NCBI GenBank assembly: GCA_030043855.1 | Contig: JASHWW010000133.1 | Location: forward strand, 1-10,980 | Source of the DNA: Thermoplasmata archaeon | GTDB lineage: Archaea > Thermoplasmatota > Thermoplasmata > Lutacidiplasmatales > UBA184 | DNA length: 10,980 nucleotides | Reading direction: 5' to 3' | Shown here: positions 7,249 to 10,980 of the stretch, one piece after another | Numbering within the stretch: position 1 is the first letter of the stretch | Layout: the number at the start of each line of letters is the position of its first letter | The notes under the pieces: generated by a model | Told to the model about the DNA's origin: nothing | What the model saw: only the letters and a program-made list of their open reading frames with translations | The model's database searches: none | Position numbers and translations under genes: made by a program

Positions 7249-7926
7249 GTGGAAGCGGAGATCCGCGAGAAGATCGCCGGGGAGGTCGTCCTCTCCCCGC
7301 ACCCCGGCCGCACACTCCGCAAGTGGCGGGAGGATTTCGGGATCTCGCAGCGCGACCTCGCCAAGCAGCTCACGACCGTCCCGTCCGTGATCAGCGACTA
7401 CGAGTCGGAGCGACGGGTCAGCCCCGGCGCGGGATTCATTCGCCGGTACGTCGACGGGATCTTGGCGATCGACGCGCAGAACGGCGGCCACGTCGGGCAA
7501 CGTCTCGGTCTCCGCCCGCACTCGGAGGGGATCCTGGGAATGCGGGAGTTCGCCGTGGCGATCCCGCTGAAGACCCTCGCCGATCAGCTGGAGGCTCGGG
7601 CGGTGAGCCGCGTCGACCTGCACCGGGACATCCACGGGTTCACGGTCCTCGACGCCCCCCGCGCGATCCTGTCGATCGACGCCTCGCGGTTCGTCGAGGT
7701 GTACGGCTGGACGACGCAGCGGGCGCTCATCTTTTCGAACGTGAAGTACGGCCGATCGCCGATGGTCGCGATCCGCGCCCATCCGTTGAAGCCGGCCGCC
7801 GTCGTCTTCGCGGCGCCGGGGCGCATCGACCCGCTCGCCGTCCGCCTCTCCGAGGTGGAGAACATCCCGCTCCTCACGACGGCGCTGGCCGCGCCGGCCG
7901 TCCTCGAACGGCTCGAGGAGCTGTAG
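7249..7926 (+). CDS. XRE-type HTH transcriptional regulator preceding the mevalonate genes
   Basis: 225-residue predicted DNA-binding protein. Residues 20-58 form a Cro/XRE helix-turn-helix: GRTLRKWREDFGISQRDLAK, then LTTVPSVISDYE as turn and recognition helix, then ERRVSPG. Residues 100-220 form a separate alpha/beta domain (FAVAIPLKTLADQL; GFTVLDAPRAILSIDA; YGWTTQRALIFSNVKYG; ENIPLLTTAL), probably the ligand-sensing or dimerisation part. The layout fits archaeal regulators of the COG1709 type, named from memory. The GTG at 7249 is chosen because a TATA box lies 22 nt upstream and the conserved part starts soon after; the frame stays open far upstream through the tRNA, so the longest open frame is misleading. 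The stop is 14 nt before HMG-CoA synthase, so it should be co-transcribed with that operon and may control isoprenoid synthesis and itself. Confidence 0.85.
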   Translation: MEAEIREKIAGEVVLSPHPGRTLRKWREDFGISQRDLAKQLTTVPSVISDYESERRVSPGAGFIRRYVDGILAIDAQNGGHVGQRLGLRPHSEGILGMREFAVAIPLKTLADQLEARAVSRVDLHRDIHGFTVLDAPRAILSIDASRFVEVYGWTTQRALIFSNVKYGRSPMVAIRAHPLKPAAVVFAAPGRIDPLAVRLSEVENIPLLTTALAAPAVLERLEEL

Positions 7927-7940
7927 GAACGGGGAATCCG

Positions 7941-8993
7941 ATGGAAGCAGGGATCGTCAGCTACGGCGCGTATGTGCCACGGTACCGAATCACGCCGACC
8001 GAGATCGGACGCGTCTGGGGCGCCGACGGCGAGGGGATGGGCCAGGGACTGAACGTCCACCGGAAGAGCGTCCCGGCGCCGGACGAGGACACGATCACGA
8101 TCTCCACCGAGGCGCTCCGGACGGCGCTCGTGCGCGGCGCCATCGACCCGCAGCAGATCGGCGCGCTCTACGTCGGCTCGGAGTCGCACCCGTACGCCGT
8201 CAAACCGACCGCGACGGTCGTGGCCCAGGCGGTCGGGGCGACCCCGAACCTGACCGCGGCCGATTTCGAGTTCGCCTGCAAGGCCGGGACCGCGGCGATC
8301 CAGACGTGCCTCGGGCTCGTCGGCGCCGGCATGATCCGGTACGGGGTCGCGATCGGGACCGACACGTCGCAGGGAGCGCCCGGCGACGCCCTCGAGTATT
8401 CCGCGAGCGCGGGCGGGGCCGCCTTCGTCGTGGGGCGGGAACGCGTGATCTGCCGGGTGCTCCGGACGCTCTCCTACACCACCGACACGCCGGACTTCTG
8501 GCGCCGCGAGGGGCAGAAGTACCCGAGCCACGGGGGACGATTCACCGGCGAGCCAGCGTACTTCCGGCACGTCACCGAGTGCGCCCGGCGGACGATGGAG
8601 GCGTCGGGTACCTCGCCCAAGGACTACCGCCACGTCGTCTTCCACCAACCGAACGGCAAGTTCCCCCAGCGCGTGGGCAAGCAGCTCGGCTTCTCGGACG
8701 ACCAGATGCGCTACGGGCTCGTCACGCCGTACATCGGCAATACGTACTCGGGCGCCGCCCTCATCGGCCTGGCCAACGTGCTCGACCACGCCGGGCCCGG
8801 CGAACGGATCCTGATGGTCGGCTACGGCTCGGGGGCGGGGTCGGACGCCTTCGACCTCGAGACGACCGACGAGCTCGGCCGGTACGACGCGTCGTTCGGC
8901 CGTCCCGTCCAGGAGTACCTCGACCAGGGGGTCGAGATCTCCTACGCCGTCTACGCGAAGTTCCGGGGGAAGATCCACATGGGGGAGGCCTGA
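7941..8993 (+). CDS. Hydroxymethylglutaryl-CoA synthase (archaeal type)
   Basis: Condenses acetyl-CoA with acetoacetyl-CoA to HMG-CoA, the committed route to mevalonate and archaeal ether lipids. The 350 residues match the length of archaeal HMG-CoA synthase, and its catalytic residues are all present: Glu81 in YVGSESHPYAVKP, the nucleophile Cys113 in FACKAGT, and His235 in HQPNGKFP. Other family marks are the N-terminus GIVSYGAYVPRYRI, GTDTSQGAPGDALEYSAS, DTPDFWRREGQKYPSHGGRF and TPYIGNTYSGA. The ATG at 7941 begins the conserved N-terminus exactly; a GGGGAA at 7931-7936 is a weak ribosome-binding site. The thiolase-like gene follows after 2 nt, and the products of these genes form a complex with DUF35 in methanogenic archaea (Methanothermococcus structure). 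No sign of inactivation is seen. Confidence 0.97.
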   Translation: MEAGIVSYGAYVPRYRITPTEIGRVWGADGEGMGQGLNVHRKSVPAPDEDTITISTEALRTALVRGAIDPQQIGALYVGSESHPYAVKPTATVVAQAVGATPNLTAADFEFACKAGTAAIQTCLGLVGAGMIRYGVAIGTDTSQGAPGDALEYSASAGGAAFVVGRERVICRVLRTLSYTTDTPDFWRREGQKYPSHGGRFTGEPAYFRHVTECARRTMEASGTSPKDYRHVVFHQPNGKFPQRVGKQLGFSDDQMRYGLVTPYIGNTYSGAALIGLANVLDHAGPGERILMVGYGSGAGSDAFDLETTDELGRYDASFGRPVQEYLDQGVEISYAVYAKFRGKIHMGEA

Positions 8994-8995
8994 CG

Positions 8996-10165
8996 ATGCG
9001 GGACGTCGCGGTGCTCGGCGTCGGGCAGACCCGCTTCGGCGAGCTGTGGGATCGGTCGTTCCGGGAGATCGGAATCGAGGCCGGACTCCAGGCGCTGGTC
9101 GACGCCAAGCTCTCCTCGGCGCAACTCGGCGGGCTCTACCTCGGCAACATGGCGTCCGGCTCCCTGCTCGACCAGGAGCAGATCGCACCGCTCATCCTCG
9201 ACTACGCCGGGCTGGCCCGGCGCCACCTGCCGGCGGTCCGGGTCGAGGGCGGCGGAGCGTCCGGTGCGCTGGCCCTGCACGCCGGGTACCTGGCGGTCGC
9301 CAGCGGACTGTACGACTACGTCGTCGTCGGGGGGGCGGAGAAGCTGACGGACGTCCCGGACGCGACGGCGAACCAGATCACGAGCGCCACCGCCGACCAC
9401 GAGTGGGAGGTCGTCTTCGGCGCGACCCTGCCGGCGCTGTGGGCGTTGATCGCGCGCCGGCACATGCACCTCTACGGCACGACGCGCGAGCAGCTCGCGA
9501 GCGTCGCGGTACAGGCCCATGCGATGGGGGCGAAGAACCCGAACGCGCACTACCGCAACAAGCTGACCCTCGAACAGGTCGTCGGCGCGGGACCGGTCGC
9601 CGAGCCCCTCGGCGTCTTCGACTGCGCCCCGCTCTCCGACGGCGCGGCCGCCGTCGTGCTGGGGCCCCTCGAGACGGCCCGTCAGCACACGGACACGCCG
9701 ATCCGGATCGCGGCGAGCCAGGTCGCGTGCGATACGATGGCGGTCCAGCACCGGACCGACCTCACGAGCCTCGCCTCGACGCAGGAGGCCGGTCGCCGGG
9801 CGTTCGCCCAGGCCCGCCGGGCTCCCGCGGACGTCCAGGTCGCGGAGATCCACGACGCGTACACGATCAGCGCCCTCCTGTCGCTCGAGGACCTCGGGTT
9901 CGTCGAGAAGGGGCAGGCCGGCCCGGCGTTCGCGGCCGGCGAGTTCGGCCCGGGCGGGCGCGTGACCGTCAATCCGTCGGGCGGGCTGAAGGCCCAGGGC
10001 CGTCCGTTCGGCGCCGTCGGCGTGGCGCAGGTCGTCGAGCTGGTCCGCCAGCTCCGCGGCGAGGCGAAGGACCGGCAGGTCGCCGGCGCGAAGTTCGCAT
10101 TGGCACAGGACGTCGGCGGCACCGGCGCCACCTCCGTCGTCACCCTGCTGGAGCGGGCGAACTAG
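8996..10165 (+). CDS. Thiolase-family protein of the HMG-CoA synthase operon, lacking the catalytic cysteine
   Basis: 389 residues in the position held in archaea by acetyl-CoA C-acetyltransferase, which makes acetoacetyl-CoA for HMG-CoA synthase. Fold and family are clear: MRDVAVLGVGQTRFGEL at the start, LAVASGLYDYVVVGGAEKLTD (99-119), DCAPLSDGAAAVVL (209-222), AEIHDAYTISALLSLEDLGF (283-302) and NPSGGLKAQGRPFGAVG (326-342). The catalytic residues are altered. Where archaeal thiolases have VEAACASGG, this one has VEGGGASGA, so the nucleophilic Cys is Gly87. The GHPIGATG motif is GRPFGAVG, so its His is Arg336. Only His286 of the usual triad remains. Normal thiolase chemistry therefore seems unlikely; a scaffold role in the HMG-CoA synthase/DUF35 complex, or a different reaction as in cysteine-less thiolase-like aldolases, is possible. 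A Shine-Dalgarno GGAGG (8984-8988) sits 7 nt before the ATG. Reading frame is intact and GC-rich like its neighbours. Confidence 0.92.
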   Translation: MRDVAVLGVGQTRFGELWDRSFREIGIEAGLQALVDAKLSSAQLGGLYLGNMASGSLLDQEQIAPLILDYAGLARRHLPAVRVEGGGASGALALHAGYLAVASGLYDYVVVGGAEKLTDVPDATANQITSATADHEWEVVFGATLPALWALIARRHMHLYGTTREQLASVAVQAHAMGAKNPNAHYRNKLTLEQVVGAGPVAEPLGVFDCAPLSDGAAAVVLGPLETARQHTDTPIRIAASQVACDTMAVQHRTDLTSLASTQEAGRRAFAQARRAPADVQVAEIHDAYTISALLSLEDLGFVEKGQAGPAFAAGEFGPGGRVTVNPSGGLKAQGRPFGAVGVAQVVELVRQLRGEAKDRQVAGAKFALAQDVGGTGATSVVTLLERAN

Positions 10166-10175
10166 GAGACGCACG

Positions 10176-10664
10176 ATGTCGGTCGCACGGTTCTGGCGCG
10201 AAACGCCCCGGCGATACAACCTCGGCGGTTCGAAGTGCACGACCTGCGGGACCGTCTACTTCCCGCCCCGATCGGTCTGCCCCGAGTGCACGTCGCACCG
10301 CCAGTCGATCGAGAAGATGGTCCCGTTCCAGCTCTCCGGCGACGGCGAGGTCCTCAGCTACACGGTGGTGCACGACGCGGCCGAGGGGTTCGAGATGCAG
10401 GTCCCGTACGTCGTCGCCCTCGTACAGACGGTGGAAGGACCGGTCCTCACGGGCCAGGTCGTCAACATCGAACCGGACGGCGTGCGGATCGGACTGAAGG
10501 TGCGGGCGACGTTCCGCAAGCTCCGCGAGGAGGGGAAGGCGGGCGTGATCCACTACGGCTACAAGTTCGCCCCGGCGGAGGACCCCCCGGTCCGCCCGCC
10601 GGCCGGACGGCCCGCCGGCGTCCCGGTGTCGGAGGCTCCCGCACGGGACCGGGCCCCGGCGTGA
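10176..10664 (+). CDS. DUF35 zinc-ribbon/OB-fold protein of the HMG-CoA synthase complex
   Basis: 162-residue acyl-CoA-associated protein. Residues 1-18 (ARFWRETPRRYNLGGSK) are the usual N-terminal helix, then a rubredoxin-like zinc ribbon with Cys21-x2-Cys24 and Cys35-x2-Cys38, then the OB fold from about residue 48 (GDGEVLSYTVVHDA, then PYVVALVQTVEGPVLTGQVVNIEP, then VRIGLKVRATFRKL) ending in the typical IHYGYKFAP near 131-139. In archaea DUF35 bridges thiolase and HMG-CoA synthase and helps form their shared CoA site. A Pro/Ala/Arg-rich tail of about 22 residues follows the fold and is probably disordered. AGGAG at 10164-10168, overlapping the previous stop, is a strong ribosome-binding site 7 nt before the ATG. 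All four zinc ligands are present. Confidence 0.95.
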   Translation: MSVARFWRETPRRYNLGGSKCTTCGTVYFPPRSVCPECTSHRQSIEKMVPFQLSGDGEVLSYTVVHDAAEGFEMQVPYVVALVQTVEGPVLTGQVVNIEPDGVRIGLKVRATFRKLREEGKAGVIHYGYKFAPAEDPPVRPPAGRPAGVPVSEAPARDRAPA

Positions 10665-10980
10665 GCGAGCGACCGCGACCGACGGCGCCCCCGCCGCCCT
10701 CCGAGGACCCGCCGGACGACGAGGAGTACGCTCGCGCGTACGCGGCCGGGTACGAAGAGGGGCTCCGCAGCGGTCTTCGGGAGATCCTGCAGCACACCTC
10801 CCGCGGGCACACCGCCCAAGAGCTCCGGATCCTCGTCGAGAGCCGGCTCGCTCGGGTGCCGGAGGAAGCGGAGCTCAAGCGGCGCAGCCTGCTCGGGCCG
10901 CCCCGCCGTCCGGCCTGGTCCTCGCTCCTGCGGCCGCCGACGCCCGCGCGCCCGTGGACCGCGCCGGTCGGCGCGCCGCC
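10661..10980 (+). CDS. Unrecognised protein overlapping the DUF35 stop, 3' end outside window
   Basis: A GTG at 10661 overlaps the DUF35 TGA in the arrangement GTGA, and the frame then stays open to the window end (106 codons plus 2 nt). I do not recognise the family. The predicted protein starts with a Pro- and acid-rich stretch (residues 5-22), then a compact segment EYARAYAAGYEEGLRSGLRE (22-41) with a G-x3-G-x3-G pattern, a charged helical region to about residue 75, and a Pro/Arg-rich part to the edge. The start is chosen from the overlap, which suggests translational coupling to the mevalonate operon; no Shine-Dalgarno or ATG alternative is visible. Composition is low-complexity, so the chance of a spurious frame is not negligible, but the central helix and operon spacing favour a real gene. 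Confidence 0.6.
   Translation, partial: MSERPRPTAPPPPSEDPPDDEEYARAYAAGYEEGLRSGLREILQHTSRGHTAQELRILVESRLARVPEEAELKRRSLLGPPRRPAWSSLLRPPTPARPWTAPVGAP

Noticed and set aside
9046..10497. Arg/Gly-rich open frame over the thiolase-like and DUF35 genes
   Set aside because: It is an out-of-frame, low-complexity translation lying over two well-supported genes with ribosome-binding sites.

Overview
The window looks like chromosomal DNA from a GC-rich archaeon. The evidence is an archaeal-type HMG-CoA synthase / thiolase-like / DUF35 operon, a PAC2-family proteasome assembly chaperone, a tRNA gene interrupted by an archaeal-style intron, and TATA boxes about 25 nt upstream of start codons (leaderless transcription). 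The presence of DnaK together with leaderless promoters fits Thermoplasmatota best; that placement is an inference, not a database result. There are no mobile elements, CRISPR arrays or rRNA genes, and gene density is very high.

Left part, minus strand (1-4400). dnaK is cut by the left window edge and reads leftwards from 1695. Its visible TATA element lies at 1772-1778. To its right is a two-gene minus-strand membrane unit: a DUF308/HdeD-like multi-pass protein (3222-4400), then a CPA-type cation/proton antiporter (1818-3185).

Centre (4401-7248). A divergent promoter region leads into an M20 amidohydrolase on the plus strand (4509-5705). This gene ends 1 bp from a convergent minus-strand pair: an unrecognised 119-residue protein (6526-6885) followed 3 bp later by a PAC2 chaperone (5707-6522) that ends in a proteasome-docking HbYX tail. 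Next comes a plus-strand tRNA-Ala(GGC) gene whose T-loop is split by a 33-nt intron.

Right part, plus strand (7249-10980). This is a tightly packed operon: an XRE-type HTH regulator, HMG-CoA synthase, a thiolase-family protein, a DUF35 zinc-ribbon/OB-fold protein, and the start of an unrecognised gene overlapping the DUF35 stop codon. In archaea the three middle proteins form one complex that makes HMG-CoA for the mevalonate (isoprenoid lipid) pathway. Here HMG-CoA synthase keeps its catalytic residues, but the thiolase-like protein has lost the nucleophilic cysteine and the histidine of its C-terminal active-site motif.

The two most notable observations are the T-loop intron in tRNA-Ala and the apparently inactivated thiolase in an otherwise canonical mevalonate operon.
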